Shown: piece by piece, positions 26,505-37,033 of the stretch | Position numbering within the stretch: position 1 is the first letter of the stretch | Layout of the letters: the number at the start of each line of letters is the position of its first letter | Source of the DNA: Gallionellaceae bacterium | Lineage (GTDB): Bacteria > Pseudomonadota > Gammaproteobacteria > Burkholderiales > Gallionellaceae | Reading direction: 5' to 3' | Assembly: GCA_030823955.1 (NCBI GenBank) | Contig: JAVBYO010000010.1 | Location: 1-64,000 of the forward strand | DNA: 64,000 nucleotides | Notes under the pieces: generated by a model | What the model was told of the DNA's origin: nothing | Database searches by the model: none | The model's input: only the letters and a program-made list of their open reading frames with translations | Position numbers and translations under genes: made by a program

Positions 26505-26650
26505 GGGGGGTTTTAGGCATCCGCCTATCCAGAGACGGTCTGATTAAGTCCGTAAGCCAGAGTTCGAAACATCCGAAGGGGCGCAAGTCTGCTCAAGGCA
26601 TTTCCCGTCCCTTGTCGCCCAATACGCCGCACCGGAAAAAAGGACTGAGA

Positions 26651-27481
26651 ATGGACACGACCTCCCGTTTGCCCGCGTTCTATATCCCGCACGGTGGCGG
26701 CCCGTGTTTCTTCATGGAGCCGATGCCCGGTTTCCCGCCGACTTTATGGGACGGCATGGCGACGTTCCTGCGCGGCATCCCGGCGCTGGTCGGCACGCGC
26801 CCACGGGCGGTGCTGGTCATCTCCGCCCATTGGGAATACCCCGTAGCCACAGTGCTCAACGCCGAAAACTACGCGCTGTTGTATGACTACTACGGCTTCC
26901 CCGAACACACTTATCACCTGACCTATCCCGCCAGCGGCTCGCCCGAAGTCGGCGCACGTGTGCAGACCCTGCTCAGCACCACAGGATTCGACACGGCACA
27001 GGAGCAGCGACGCGGTCTCGATCACGGTGTGTTCATCCCGTTCAAACTGATCTATCCCGAAGCCGATATCCCCATCGTGCAACTCTCGCTGCTGGACGAT
27101 CTCGACCCCGCGCGGCATCTCGCCCTCGGCCATGCGCTCGCACCATTGCGCGATGAAGGCGTGCTCATCGTGGGCAGCGGTTTGAGTTATCACAATCTGC
27201 GCGAGTTCTTCGTGCCTAATGCCGCTACCGATCAAGCATCGGTGCAATTTGACACCTGGCTGGGCCAAGCGATCAGCGCGCAACCCTCAGAGCGCGAACG
27301 TTTACTGACGGCATGGGAACACGCACCCGCTGCGCGCTCCTGTCATCCGCGCAGCGAACATCTGCTGCCTCTGATGGTGGTCGCGGGCGCGGCGGATCAA
27401 GACGCGGGAAGTATCGTTTACCGCGAAGCGGTGATGGGGAAGATGGTGTCGGCGTATCAATTCGGAAGTGCTCGAATATAA
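26651..27481 (+). CDS. class III extradiol (4,5-DOPA dioxygenase) family protein
   Basis: A 276-residue LigB/DODA-fold protein. Metal-site candidates are YIPHGGGP (near the N-terminus), ISAHWEYP and DHGVFIPFKL. E. coli YgiD and plant DODA are relatives, cleaving catechol-type rings, but bacterial members mostly have unknown substrates. The start at 26651 has AGGA about 8 bases upstream; the in-frame extension overlaps the TonB gene and looks like shadow. A perfect REP-like hairpin follows the stop by 3 bases. Confidence 0.82.
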   Translation: MDTTSRLPAFYIPHGGGPCFFMEPMPGFPPTLWDGMATFLRGIPALVGTRPRAVLVISAHWEYPVATVLNAENYALLYDYYGFPEHTYHLTYPASGSPEVGARVQTLLSTTGFDTAQEQRRGLDHGVFIPFKLIYPEADIPIVQLSLLDDLDPARHLALGHALAPLRDEGVLIVGSGLSYHNLREFFVPNAATDQASVQFDTWLGQAISAQPSERERLLTAWEHAPAARSCHPRSEHLLPLMVVAGAADQDAGSIVYREAVMGKMVSAYQFGSARI

Positions 27482-27484
27482 CCA

Positions 27485-27544
27485 TGTAGGAGCGGGCCCT
27501 GCCCGCGACATTGCACGGTGTCGCGGGCAGGGCCCGCTCCTACA
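27485..27544. repeat. REP-like perfect palindrome (26-base arms)
   Basis: TGTAGGAGCGGGCCCTGCCC and onward forms a perfect 26-base inverted repeat (27485-27510 and 27519-27544) around an 8-base loop. The GTAGGAGCGGGC core is the one seen in REP elements of pseudomonads and many beta/gammaproteobacteria. It sits between the dioxygenase and AlkD-like genes and would form a very stable RNA hairpin at the 3' end of the dioxygenase message. Confidence 0.92.
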
Positions 27545-27561
27545 AAACAGCGCATCAATAA

Positions 27562-28269
27562 ATGACTACAGTAAACACCATTCAAAGCCATTTGCGCAGC
27601 CTCGCCGATCCGGCTACTGCACAGATGTCGCAGCGTTTCTTCAAGACCGCACCGGGACAATACGGTGCGGGCGATGTCTTCCTCGGCATCAAAGTACCGA
27701 CCCTGCGCGCACAGGTAAGCTCTTTTCGCGGCACGCCGCTCAAGGCTATCGCCGCACTGCTGAAATCGAAATACCACGAAGAGCGCCTGTTCGCGCTGCT
27801 GCTGTTGATCGATTCATATCAACGCGGTGATGCGGAAAATAAACTCGCGTGTTACGACCTGTATCTCGCCCATACCGCCCACATCAATAACTGGGATCTG
27901 GTCGATGTGAGCGCTCCGCACATCGTCGGTAATTTTCTCGCGCAGCGTCCGCGACAAGTGTTGTATGAACTTGTGGCTTCGCCATCCTTATGGGAGCGGC
28001 GCATCGCCATCATCGCCACGTTCCATTTCATCCGCCGCAACGAGTTCGGCGACACACTGCGTCTTGCCGAGCATCTGTTGCCAGACAAACACGACCTGAT
28101 GCACAAAGCGGTGGGATGGATGCTGCGCGAAGTGGGCAAGCGCGATTTGGCCACTGAGGAAAAATTCCTGCTGCAACACTACCCGGCCATGCCGCGCACG
28201 ATGTTGCGTTACGCCATCGAGCGTTTTCCAGAAACACGTCGGCAGGCATACCTGAACGGCAGCGCCTGA
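27562..28269 (+). CDS. DNA alkylation repair protein, AlkD-like
   Basis: A 235-residue all-helical HEAT-repeat DNA glycosylase that removes alkylated purines. The AlkD catalytic Asp context is kept (INNWDLVDVSAPHIVG, about 112-127), as are the Trp/Arg-rich HEAT helices (SLWERRIAIIATFHFIRR) and the C-terminal LRYAIERFP. It stands alone after the REP hairpin and converges on the regA gene. Confidence 0.9.
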   Translation: MTTVNTIQSHLRSLADPATAQMSQRFFKTAPGQYGAGDVFLGIKVPTLRAQVSSFRGTPLKAIAALLKSKYHEERLFALLLLIDSYQRGDAENKLACYDLYLAHTAHINNWDLVDVSAPHIVGNFLAQRPRQVLYELVASPSLWERRIAIIATFHFIRRNEFGDTLRLAEHLLPDKHDLMHKAVGWMLREVGKRDLATEEKFLLQHYPAMPRTMLRYAIERFPETRRQAYLNGSA

Positions 28270-28282
28270 CTCCGCTCCCGGC

Positions 28283-28825
28283 CTAGGTCAGGGGGCGTTT
28301 CGCCAGTTTGCGTTGCAGGGTACGCCGGTGCATGTTCAACCGGCGCGCGGTGGCGGAGATGTTGCCCTGCTGCTCCTGCAATACCCGGTTGATGTGTTCC
28401 CACTCCAGTCGCTCCACCGTGGCAGGCGTGGCATCCAGCGCCATCTCGGTGCTGGCATGGTGGCCGAATGCGGCAACGATCTCGTCGGCATTAGCGGGTT
28501 TGGCCAGGTACTGTGTGGCACCGAGTTTGACCGCTTCCACCGCAGTGGCGATGCTGGCGTATCCGGTCAACACCACGATGCGCGTCGCCTCATCCAGCTC
28601 GTGCAACACCTGAATCAGCACCAGGCCGGAAGCCCCTTCCATCTTCAGATCGACGACGGCATATTCGGGCGGATTGGCCTGCGCCAGCGGCAACGCCTGC
28701 TCGACGCTTGCGGCGAGTGTCACGCTGAAACCACGTTTTTCCAGCGCGCGCGACAATACCGCGCGAAACGTCTCATCGTCATCAACCAGTAGCAGCGAAG
28801 GACGGTCGGCACTCTGATCGGTCAT
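28283..28825 (-). CDS. regA: RegA/ActR/PrrA-type response regulator
   Basis: A 180-residue two-domain regulator. Receiver: DDDE near 20, phospho-Asp in AVVDLKM (about 63), Thr in VLTGY and Lys in YLAKP. The C-terminal Fis-type helix-turn-helix (NISATARRLNMHRRTLQRKL) is nearly identical to the DNA-binding domain of RegA/PrrA global redox regulators. Its ATG overlaps the stop of the cognate kinase gene (ATGA). In known systems it controls respiration, carbon fixation and photosynthesis genes; here copper genes lie next door. Confidence 0.93.
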   Translation of the reverse strand: MTDQSADRPSLLLVDDDETFRAVLSRALEKRGFSVTLAASVEQALPLAQANPPEYAVVDLKMEGASGLVLIQVLHELDEATRIVVLTGYASIATAVEAVKLGATQYLAKPANADEIVAAFGHHASTEMALDATPATVERLEWEHINRVLQEQQGNISATARRLNMHRRTLQRKLAKRPLT

Positions 28826-30147
28826 ACCGGTCTTCCCCTGAGTGGCAACACGACCTCGGTGGTGGCACCACCGCCTTCGCGGTTGAACAGGCGCACCTTG
28901 CCACCCATCTGTTCGATGGTGGCATTGGCGAGGAACAGACCCAGCCCGCGCCCTTCTTCCTTGGTAGTAAAGAACGCCGCACCGGCATTCTCCGCCGCCT
29001 CGGGCGTGAGACCGTGGCCGTGGTCCCGTATCTCGATGACGAACTGCGTCGCGTTCCAATACACGTGGATATCGATCTCCTGCGGCGAGACATCGGCGGC
29101 ATTGTTGAGCAGATTGAGCAACGCCGCCCGCAGCGACGGATCGATGCGCGCTTGCGGTGCGGGCAACACGCCCTCGCTGTGGTAACGGTGGCGCACCGCA
29201 GGGCGCAGCAGTTGCCATTCATCCAGCGTCTCGACGACGAACGCTTCCAGCGATTGCGGGATGCGCGGCTGCTCATCCTGTGCATTGGCCAGCAGCTTGT
29301 CGAGGATGCGTTTGCAGTTGCGCACCTGCCCGTCCAGGATGGCCAGATTCTCGCGCCATTCCGGCAGGGCCTGTGTGTCGTGTTGCAATTCGCCGATCAC
29401 CACCGACAAGGTGGACAGCGGCGTACCCATCTCGTGCGCGGCACTGGCCGCCTGCATACCGAGGGCGACGATACGTTCGTTGCGCAGGGTCTCTTCGCGG
29501 ATACGCGACAGTTTTTCGTCGCGCTTGCGCACGGCATTCGCCATCTGCACCACGAAGTAGGCGACCACCACTGCGCTGATGACGAAACCCAGCCACATGC
29601 CGATGACATGCATGTTGAACGCATCGTCCTGCGGCATGGCATGTTGCATGTTCATATGGTCATGCCCGGCCATGTCGGCCATCTCACCGCCCGCACCCAT
29701 TGCTGTGAGGCTGGGCAACGGCAGGTAATACTTCATCAGCACGGTGTAACAGGCCGTGGTGAACAAAGCCATTGCCCAGGTATAACGCGGCGGCAGGGTG
29801 GCGGCGGCGATCACCAGCGGCAACAGATAGAGCGAGACGAAGGGGTTGGTCGAGCCACCCGCGTAATAGAGCAAAGCGGAAAGCGCCAGCACGTCGATAC
29901 ACAGTTGCGCGAACAACTCCATATTGCCGAGCGGACGGTCGGCGCGCAGGCGCAGCCAGGAGAACAGATTGAGCGTCGCCAGTAGCGCGATGGTCACCAG
30001 CATCGGCAACCACGGCAGTCGCATCTCCAAAAAATAGTGTACCAATGCCAGGGTGGCGCACTGTGCGAACACCGCCACGGCGCGTAGCGTGATGAGACGT
30101 TGCAGCTGGGTGTGCCCGGTCTGGGCGGAGAGCAGGGAGGAGGTCAT
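28822..30147 (-). CDS. regB: RegB/PrrB-type redox sensor histidine kinase with Met/His-rich loop
   Basis: A 441-residue membrane kinase. About six N-terminal helices carry the RegB quinone-site motif GGSTNPF. The phospho-acceptor box is ASAAHEMGTPLST and the HATPase shows NLLNNAADVS, DHGHGL and GRGLGLFLA. The loop between helices 5 and 6, expected to be periplasmic, is packed with Met and His (EMADMAGHDHMNMQHAMP), like copper-binding segments. I see no Cys at the place of the RegB redox cysteine before the H box. I take the start at 30147; in-frame Met codons at 30174 and 30252 are alternatives. It is coupled to regA and divergent from the copper receptor. Confidence 0.9.
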   Translation of the reverse strand: MTSSLLSAQTGHTQLQRLITLRAVAVFAQCATLALVHYFLEMRLPWLPMLVTIALLATLNLFSWLRLRADRPLGNMELFAQLCIDVLALSALLYYAGGSTNPFVSLYLLPLVIAAATLPPRYTWAMALFTTACYTVLMKYYLPLPSLTAMGAGGEMADMAGHDHMNMQHAMPQDDAFNMHVIGMWLGFVISAVVVAYFVVQMANAVRKRDEKLSRIREETLRNERIVALGMQAASAAHEMGTPLSTLSVVIGELQHDTQALPEWRENLAILDGQVRNCKRILDKLLANAQDEQPRIPQSLEAFVVETLDEWQLLRPAVRHRYHSEGVLPAPQARIDPSLRAALLNLLNNAADVSPQEIDIHVYWNATQFVIEIRDHGHGLTPEAAENAGAAFFTTKEEGRGLGLFLANATIEQMGGKVRLFNREGGGATTEVVLPLRGRPV

Positions 30148-30222
30148 GGCGCCGATTCTACCGATATCGCGCATGTTTTGGGGTGCGACAAAATGCCGCA
30201 GAGTCGGAATGGATTTTCTAAC

Positions 30223-30228
30223 TAGAAT
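30223..30228 (+). promoter_or_regulatory. -10 element of copper receptor promoter
   Basis: TAGAAT followed by GCGCCC, about 45 bases before the receptor start codon. It lies in the 125-base divergent gap shared with regB. No clear -35 or copper-responsive palindrome is visible. Confidence 0.4.
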
Positions 30229-30272
30229 GCGCCCGGTTCTGACATCCCGCACATTCTTTCAAGGAGACCGTT

Positions 30273-32291
30273 TTGACATTCAAGCTAAAAACCAGCGTCG
30301 TGGTCGTCGCATTGGCGCTGGGCAATCTCGCTCACGCCGAACAAAATCTGATGATCGACGAGGTGGTGGTGACCGCGCCGCACAACACCGCGCCGCTGAC
30401 CGTGACCACCGATCCCAAAGCGCCGCGCCAGCCGGTACCCGCACATGACGGCGCGGACTATCTTAAGACCATCCCCGGTTTCTCCGTGATCCGCAAAGGC
30501 GGCACCGATGGCGACCCCGTGTTCCGCGGTATGGCCGGTTCGCGCCTCAACGTGTTGCTGGACGGCGAGCAGATCTTCGGCGGTTGCGGCGGTCGTATGG
30601 ATCCTCCGACGGCTTATGTGTTCCCTGCAGCCTACGACCGCATCACGGTATTGAAAGGGCCTCAGAGCGTGGTACACGGTGCGGGTGCCTCCTCGGCCAC
30701 CGTGTTGTTCGAACATGACATCAAGCGGGAAGCCGGAACAAAAGGGAGCGCAGCTCTGACCGGCGGAAGTTTCGGGCGCAACGACGAGATCGTCGAGGCG
30801 CGCACCGCTTCCGAGAGCGTCTATCTGCGTGCCGGTGCCACCCGCTCGGCATCCGACGATTATGCCGACGGCAACGGCGTCAGTGTGCACTCCTCCTACA
30901 ACCGCTGGAGCTTCAACTCCGCTCTGGGCTGGACACCGGATGACAACACCCGACTGGAACTGACTCTGGCGAAGAGTGACGGCCAGGCAGCGTATGCCGA
31001 CCGCTCGGTCGACGGCTCCAAGTTCGCGCGTGACAACTACGGTATCAAGTTCGACAAGAAGAAAGTCTCACCTTTGTTCGATTCGATCGAGGCGCAATAT
31101 TTCTACAACTATGTGGATCACGTGATGGATGTCTACAGTCTGCGCACGGGCAGCCCGTCCGGCATGATGGCGGCGATGAATCCGGATCGCCAGACCAGCG
31201 GGGGTCGTGTAGCAGCGGGACTGGCTTTGGGCGATGCCACCAAGCTGAAGCTGGGGGTCGATATGCAGAACAACGTCCACACCGCACGTTACGGGGCGGC
31301 CGCCGGATACATGGGCGACTACACACTTAAAGCCCGGGTGCAGGATGCCGCTTTCCGCAGCAGCGGTGTGTTCGGCGAGGTGAACCATACACTCTCCGAG
31401 CGCAGCCGCTTCATCGGCGGCATGCGTGTCGACAACTGGTCGGCGGAAGACAACCGCTCGACCGTGTCGCGCGGCATGATGTCGGTGACCAACCCCACGG
31501 CAAACAAGACCCGCAGCGAGACCCTGAGCAGCGGCTTCGTGCGTTACGAGAACGACCTGACGGCCTCGACCCTGTTCGTCGGCCTGGGACAGACCGCGCG
31601 TGCACCGGACTACTGGGAGCTGTTCTCGTATGAGAGCAGTGCCACGGCCAGCGCTTTCTACACCAATCCGGAAAAGACCACGCAACTGGACGCGGGGATG
31701 AATTTCGCGGACGCGGGCCTGTCCGGTTCTGTTTCGGCGTTCTACAACAAGATCACCGATTACAACCTGATTCAGTCCAATGTCACCAAAGGCATGTCCA
31801 CGGTCAGCATCACACGCAACGTGAATGCGACCACCTACGGACTGGAGGCCTCCCTCGCCAAACAGATGTCTGACACCCTGAAGTTGGACGGCAATCTGGC
31901 TCTGGTGCGCGGCGACAACGACACCGACGGCACGCCGCTGGCGCAGATGTCTCCGCTCGAAGCCAGACTGGGGGCAACCCATGATGACAAGACCTGGTCG
32001 TATGGCGCACTGCTGCGTGTGGTCGCCGATCAGGACCGTTATATCGCCAACCAGGGCAACATCGCCGGTCGTGACATCGGCGCCACCGGCGGCTTCACCA
32101 CGGTGGCGGTGAATGGCGGCTGGCGCGCTTCGAAGACGACCAAGCTGACCGCCGGTATCGACAATCTGTTCAACCGGGTCTATGCCGAACATCTCTCCAG
32201 AGCGGGTACAGCAGTCACCGGCTACGCACAGACCACTCGCGTGAACGAAGCCGGGCGTTATGTCTGGATCAAAGCCAACGTCGAATTCTGA
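30273..32291 (+). CDS. oprC: TonB-dependent copper receptor (OprC/NosA-type)
   Basis: A 672-residue TonB receptor: signal peptide (cut after LAHA, about 22), TonB-box-like DEVVVTAP, a plug containing GGCGGRMDPPTAYVFP (the Cys/Met segment typical of the TonB-copper family) and a barrel ending in VWIKANVEF. It starts with TTG, preceded by AAGGAGA at a good distance. The family takes up copper across the outer membrane. It is followed by a terminator and then a copper chaperone gene. Confidence 0.92.
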   Translation: MTFKLKTSVVVVALALGNLAHAEQNLMIDEVVVTAPHNTAPLTVTTDPKAPRQPVPAHDGADYLKTIPGFSVIRKGGTDGDPVFRGMAGSRLNVLLDGEQIFGGCGGRMDPPTAYVFPAAYDRITVLKGPQSVVHGAGASSATVLFEHDIKREAGTKGSAALTGGSFGRNDEIVEARTASESVYLRAGATRSASDDYADGNGVSVHSSYNRWSFNSALGWTPDDNTRLELTLAKSDGQAAYADRSVDGSKFARDNYGIKFDKKKVSPLFDSIEAQYFYNYVDHVMDVYSLRTGSPSGMMAAMNPDRQTSGGRVAAGLALGDATKLKLGVDMQNNVHTARYGAAAGYMGDYTLKARVQDAAFRSSGVFGEVNHTLSERSRFIGGMRVDNWSAEDNRSTVSRGMMSVTNPTANKTRSETLSSGFVRYENDLTASTLFVGLGQTARAPDYWELFSYESSATASAFYTNPEKTTQLDAGMNFADAGLSGSVSAFYNKITDYNLIQSNVTKGMSTVSITRNVNATTYGLEASLAKQMSDTLKLDGNLALVRGDNDTDGTPLAQMSPLEARLGATHDDKTWSYGALLRVVADQDRYIANQGNIAGRDIGATGGFTTVAVNGGWRASKTTKLTAGIDNLFNRVYAEHLSRAGTAVTGYAQTTRVNEAGRYVWIKANVEF

Positions 32292-32312
32292 GTTCGACTA
32301 GGCTAGAATGAC

Positions 32313-32342
32313 GCGCCGCATCGCAGGATGCGGCGCATTTTT
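32313..32342 (+). terminator. intrinsic terminator after oprC
   Basis: Perfect 10-base stem GCGCCGCATC / GATGCGGCGC, 4-base loop, then TTTTT. A TAGAAT at 32304-32309 just before it could be the promoter of the following chaperone gene, in which case the hairpin would lie in that gene's leader. Confidence 0.88.
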
Positions 32343-32360
32343 ACTTTCGGGGAATACGCA

Positions 32361-32819
32361 ATGAAACGATTTTATCTGGCAATGATGTTGTGTTTGATGG
32401 CGGGACAGTCCCATGCGGGTGAAGTGACGGTGAATTCGGCCTGGGCCAGGGCGACCGCACCGGGGCAGGACAGCGCTGCCGTGTCCATGCAGATCACCAG
32501 CCGCAAGGACGCCAACATCGTCGCGGTGAGCAGCCCTGCCTCCGCCAGTGCGGAGATACACAGCATGGTGCACGAGAACGGCATGATGAAGATGCGTGCG
32601 CTGGATACTCTGCCGCTCAAAGCCAAACAGGAAGTGGCACTGGGCAGCGACGGCAACCACCTCATGCTCATCGGCCTGAAGAAACCACTGAATGCGGGGG
32701 AGCGCGTGGCACTGACCGTGACCGTGCAGTTCGCCGACAAACACAAGGAAAAGATCGAAGTGAACGCCGAGGTCAAACCGCTGACCGAGTCCCACGATCA
32801 CTCGCATATGCATCACTAG
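32361..32819 (+). CDS. periplasmic copper chaperone PCu(A)C
   Basis: A 152-residue exported protein: signal peptide (cut after SHA, about 18) and the PCu(A)C domain with the Cu(I) ligands HSMVHENGMM and GNHLMLIGL (the H/M-X10-M-X21-H-X-M pattern). A His-rich tail (HDHSHMHH) may add Cu(II) binding. Homologues deliver copper to the Cu-A site of cytochrome oxidase. The start at 32361 has GGGGAA upstream. Together with oprC and the Met/His-rich RegB it makes a copper module. Confidence 0.93.
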   Translation: MKRFYLAMMLCLMAGQSHAGEVTVNSAWARATAPGQDSAAVSMQITSRKDANIVAVSSPASASAEIHSMVHENGMMKMRALDTLPLKAKQEVALGSDGNHLMLIGLKKPLNAGERVALTVTVQFADKHKEKIEVNAEVKPLTESHDHSHMHH

Positions 32820-32861
32820 AACCGGACAAAGGTTGGACTCTTCGCCGACCTTTGCCAGTGA

Positions 32862-34495
<1,634 letters not shown>

Positions 34496-34506
34496 AGGAG
34501 AAGAAC

Positions 34507-35088
34507 ATGGCTGCTGCAAAACCGGGCGAACGCAAACTACAGATCCTGCAGACCGTCGCCGAGATGCTGGAACAACCCAAGAGCGAAAAGATCACCACCG
34601 CCGCGCTGGCCGAAAAACTGGATATCTCCGAAGCGGCGCTATACCGCCACTTCGCCAGCAAGGCACAGATGTTCGAGGGTCTGATCGAATTCATCGAGCA
34701 GACCGTGTTCGGCCTGGTCAACAAGATCAGTGCGGAAGAGAATGACGGCCTGAAACAGGCGGAAGGTATCGTCGCCCTGCTGCTCGGTTTTGCCCAGAAG
34801 AATCGCGGCATGACCCGTGTGCTCATCGGTGATGCGCTGGTCAACGAGAACGAGCGCCTGCAATTGCGCATCAACCAGTTCCTCGACCGCATCGAGACCA
34901 CGCTCAAACAATCACTTCGTATCGCCACCACGCAGGGTAAACTGGCCGCCGACACCGACTCGGGTGCCATGGCCAATCTGCTGGTGTGTTATGTCATTGG
35001 CCGCTGGCAACAGTTCGGCAAGAGCGGCTTCAGCCGCGATCCGATGGCGCAATGGCCGCAGCAGTGGGCACTGCTTTCCGGCCGCTAA
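34507..35088 (+). CDS. slmA: nucleoid occlusion factor SlmA
   Basis: A 193-residue TetR-fold DNA-binding protein that blocks FtsZ assembly over the nucleoid. The N-terminal HTH is KITTAALAEKLDISEAALYRHFASK, and the C-terminal region QFGKSGFSRDPMAQWPQQW is typical of SlmA. The start at 34507 has AAGGAG 7 bases upstream; the earlier in-frame Met lacks a site. It lies 12 bases after the nucleotidase gene. Confidence 0.92.
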   Translation: MAAAKPGERKLQILQTVAEMLEQPKSEKITTAALAEKLDISEAALYRHFASKAQMFEGLIEFIEQTVFGLVNKISAEENDGLKQAEGIVALLLGFAQKNRGMTRVLIGDALVNENERLQLRINQFLDRIETTLKQSLRIATTQGKLAADTDSGAMANLLVCYVIGRWQQFGKSGFSRDPMAQWPQQWALLSGR

Positions 35089-35115
35089 TCCCAGCTACGC
35101 AAGGAGGATGTACAG

Positions 35116-36234
35116 ATGATCCTGATTTTGGATGCCAATGCGAAATTGAAAAGCGCCGAATATCAGCGCCTGATGGATCATCTGGCCGGGCTGCAGGGGG
35201 TGCAGGTACGCGTGCACAAGGAGCGCGGCGCCGAACAGACCCTGACCGAGATCTACCTCATTGGCAACACCAAGACGCTGGAGATCGAGGATATGCAGAG
35301 TCTGCCCTGTGTAGAGCGGGTGGTGCGGGTGTCGCAGGACTATCGCATCCTCGGACGGCACAAGGACGACAGCCGCGCGGCACACTTCTCCTACAACGGG
35401 GTGCGTTTCGGCCAGGACACACTCAACGTGTTCGCCGGACTGTGCGCGGTCGACAATGCCGAACATGTGGAGCTGATGTTGCGCGCGCTGCGCGACAACG
35501 GGCAGGTCTGCACCCGCATGGGGGCCTACAAGCCGCGCACCAGCCCGTATGCCTTCCAGGGCCACGGCAAGAACTGCCTGCCCTTCGTGTTCGAGCTGGC
35601 GGGCAAATACGGTATCAAGGTGATCGCCATGGAGATCACCCACGAATCGCATCTGAACGAGATCAATGAAGCCCTGTTGCAGGCGGGCAACCCGACCGGG
35701 GTGATGTTGCAGATCGGCACACGCAACACACAGAATTTCGAGCTACTCAAAATTGTGGGGCGTCAGCAGGAATATCCGGTGCTGCTCAAACGCGGCTTCG
35801 GTATCACGCTGGACGAATCGCTGAACGCGGCGGAGTACCTTGCCTCCGAGGGCAACCGCAACGTCGTGTTCGGGTTGCGCGGCATGAAGACCAACATGGG
35901 CGATCCGCACCGCAACATGGTCGATTTCGCCCATGTGCCAGTGGTGAAACGGCTCACGCGTATGCCGGTGTGTGTCGATCCCTCACACTCGGTCGGCACT
36001 CGTGCCGCCTCTTCCGACGGCATCCTCGATGTGATGCATGTCACCGCGCAGGGCGTGCTGGCCGGTGCGAACATGGTGCTGGTCGATTTCCATCCGGCAC
36101 CGCCGCAGGCGCTGGTGGATGGCCCCCAAGCGCTGCTGTTAAAAGAACTGCCCTATTTCCTCGAAGATGTGCAGATCGCACGCGCAGCTTATCTGAAGCG
36201 TGTCGAACTGGCGCAGCAATACAACGCGCAATAA
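35116..36234 (+). CDS. 3-deoxy-7-phosphoheptulonate synthase-like (type I-beta) protein
   Basis: A 372-residue TIM-barrel enzyme with an N-terminal ferredoxin-like domain (about 1-75), the layout of type I-beta DAHP synthases that start aromatic amino acid synthesis. Diagnostic pieces are GAYKPRTSPYAFQGHG, CVDPSHSVGTR and VDFHPAPPQALVDGPQ. One hallmark is altered: where DAHP synthases have ERGIRTFE-like sequence, this has FGLRGMKTNMGDPHRN. It could be a housekeeping DAHP synthase of a divergent branch or act on another sugar acid. It follows slmA after 27 bases and ends at a terminator. Confidence 0.78.
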   Translation: MILILDANAKLKSAEYQRLMDHLAGLQGVQVRVHKERGAEQTLTEIYLIGNTKTLEIEDMQSLPCVERVVRVSQDYRILGRHKDDSRAAHFSYNGVRFGQDTLNVFAGLCAVDNAEHVELMLRALRDNGQVCTRMGAYKPRTSPYAFQGHGKNCLPFVFELAGKYGIKVIAMEITHESHLNEINEALLQAGNPTGVMLQIGTRNTQNFELLKIVGRQQEYPVLLKRGFGITLDESLNAAEYLASEGNRNVVFGLRGMKTNMGDPHRNMVDFAHVPVVKRLTRMPVCVDPSHSVGTRAASSDGILDVMHVTAQGVLAGANMVLVDFHPAPPQALVDGPQALLLKELPYFLEDVQIARAAYLKRVELAQQYNAQ

Positions 36235-36235
36235 A

Positions 36236-36260
36236 AAAGGGCGGCAACGCCGCCCCCTTT
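36236..36260. terminator. bidirectional terminator
   Basis: Stem GGGCGGC / GCCGCCC with a 3-base loop, flanked by A-rich sequence on the left and CCTTTCTT on the right. It serves both the DAHP-synthase-like gene and the convergent outer-membrane gene. Confidence 0.8.
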
Positions 36261-36280
36261 CTTGGCCTGATGCCCTGTGC

Positions 36281-37033
36281 TTACCAGCGCAGACCCAATT
36301 TGACACTATAGGTCGCGATGTCGCCGGTGGTGTCCGCCTCGATCGCAAAGTTGGGCAATCCCAGATTGATATTGAGTCCGACGAACACCTTGGACTGGGT
36401 GAAGGCTTCGCCCTTCAGGCCGAGCGTGGTCAGGGTCGCGTTCGAGGTCGAACTATCCACCCAGACCTGTCCGGCACCGATGTACGGCGTGAAGCCGACA
36501 AAGCCTTTGGAGAACGACACATCCAGACTCCTGGTGCTGAACGAAAGTTCGCTGACACCGCTCAGATTGCTCATCGCGGCGCGCACCGCCAGAGCCGGTT
36601 CCAGCGCATCACCTTCGAGGATCGCATAACTGATGGCGGCTCCGGTCAGTGTGATGTCGGTGGTGGGCACTGCGGTATAAAAGGCCGAGACATCGATACC
36701 GAAGGGCAGGCCCTTGGCGATAGTCAGCTTGGGAACCGGCAGGGTGCCCGGCGAGCTGGTGCCGGTCAACGTTTGCCATGCCGCCGAACTCTTGGCGATA
36801 TCCGTTGCGGAGATCTCCACACCAACATCGAAACCGGTGATGCCCAATGCAGCCGCAGGAGTAACCGGCTTGTAACTGAATGCCGCGCCAAAATCTTCGG
36901 AGAAAGCGCGGAAGCTGGTCTGTGCCGCAGCGACACCACCCGTGGCCAGATTCTGCATCGTGAACGTAGTCGCGGCCATGCCGGATTGCGCGTAACAACC
37001 CAGGACACACAGGAGCAGGAGTGATTTTTTCAT
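36281..37033 (-). CDS. outer membrane beta-barrel protein, unknown function
   Basis: A 250-residue protein with a signal peptide (KKSLLLLCVLGCYAQSGMA, cut about 20) and alternating amphipathic strands ending in TYSVKLGLRW, the C-terminal aromatic signal of barrels. It is Gly/Ala/Thr rich, has no Cys in the mature part and matches no named family I recognise. It is probably a small 8-10-stranded barrel. The start has AGAGGA about 12 bases upstream. It is a single gene, divergent from rpsU. Confidence 0.7.
   Translation of the reverse strand: MKKSLLLLCVLGCYAQSGMAATTFTMQNLATGGVAAAQTSFRAFSEDFGAAFSYKPVTPAAALGITGFDVGVEISATDIAKSSAAWQTLTGTSSPGTLPVPKLTIAKGLPFGIDVSAFYTAVPTTDITLTGAAISYAILEGDALEPALAVRAAMSNLSGVSELSFSTRSLDVSFSKGFVGFTPYIGAGQVWVDSSTSNATLTTLGLKGEAFTQSKVFVGLNINLGLPNFAIEADTTGDIATYSVKLGLRW

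Noticed and set aside
26505-26650. possible structured leader before the dioxygenase gene (GAAAC and GGCGCAAG pieces recall GEMM)
   Set aside because: The order and stems do not form the GEMM core: no GGGCAAACC and no GGGACGCAAAGC. No other riboswitch class fits.
31068-32192. 374-residue minus-strand ORF
   Set aside because: Antisense to the copper receptor; no signal peptide, domain or promoter.
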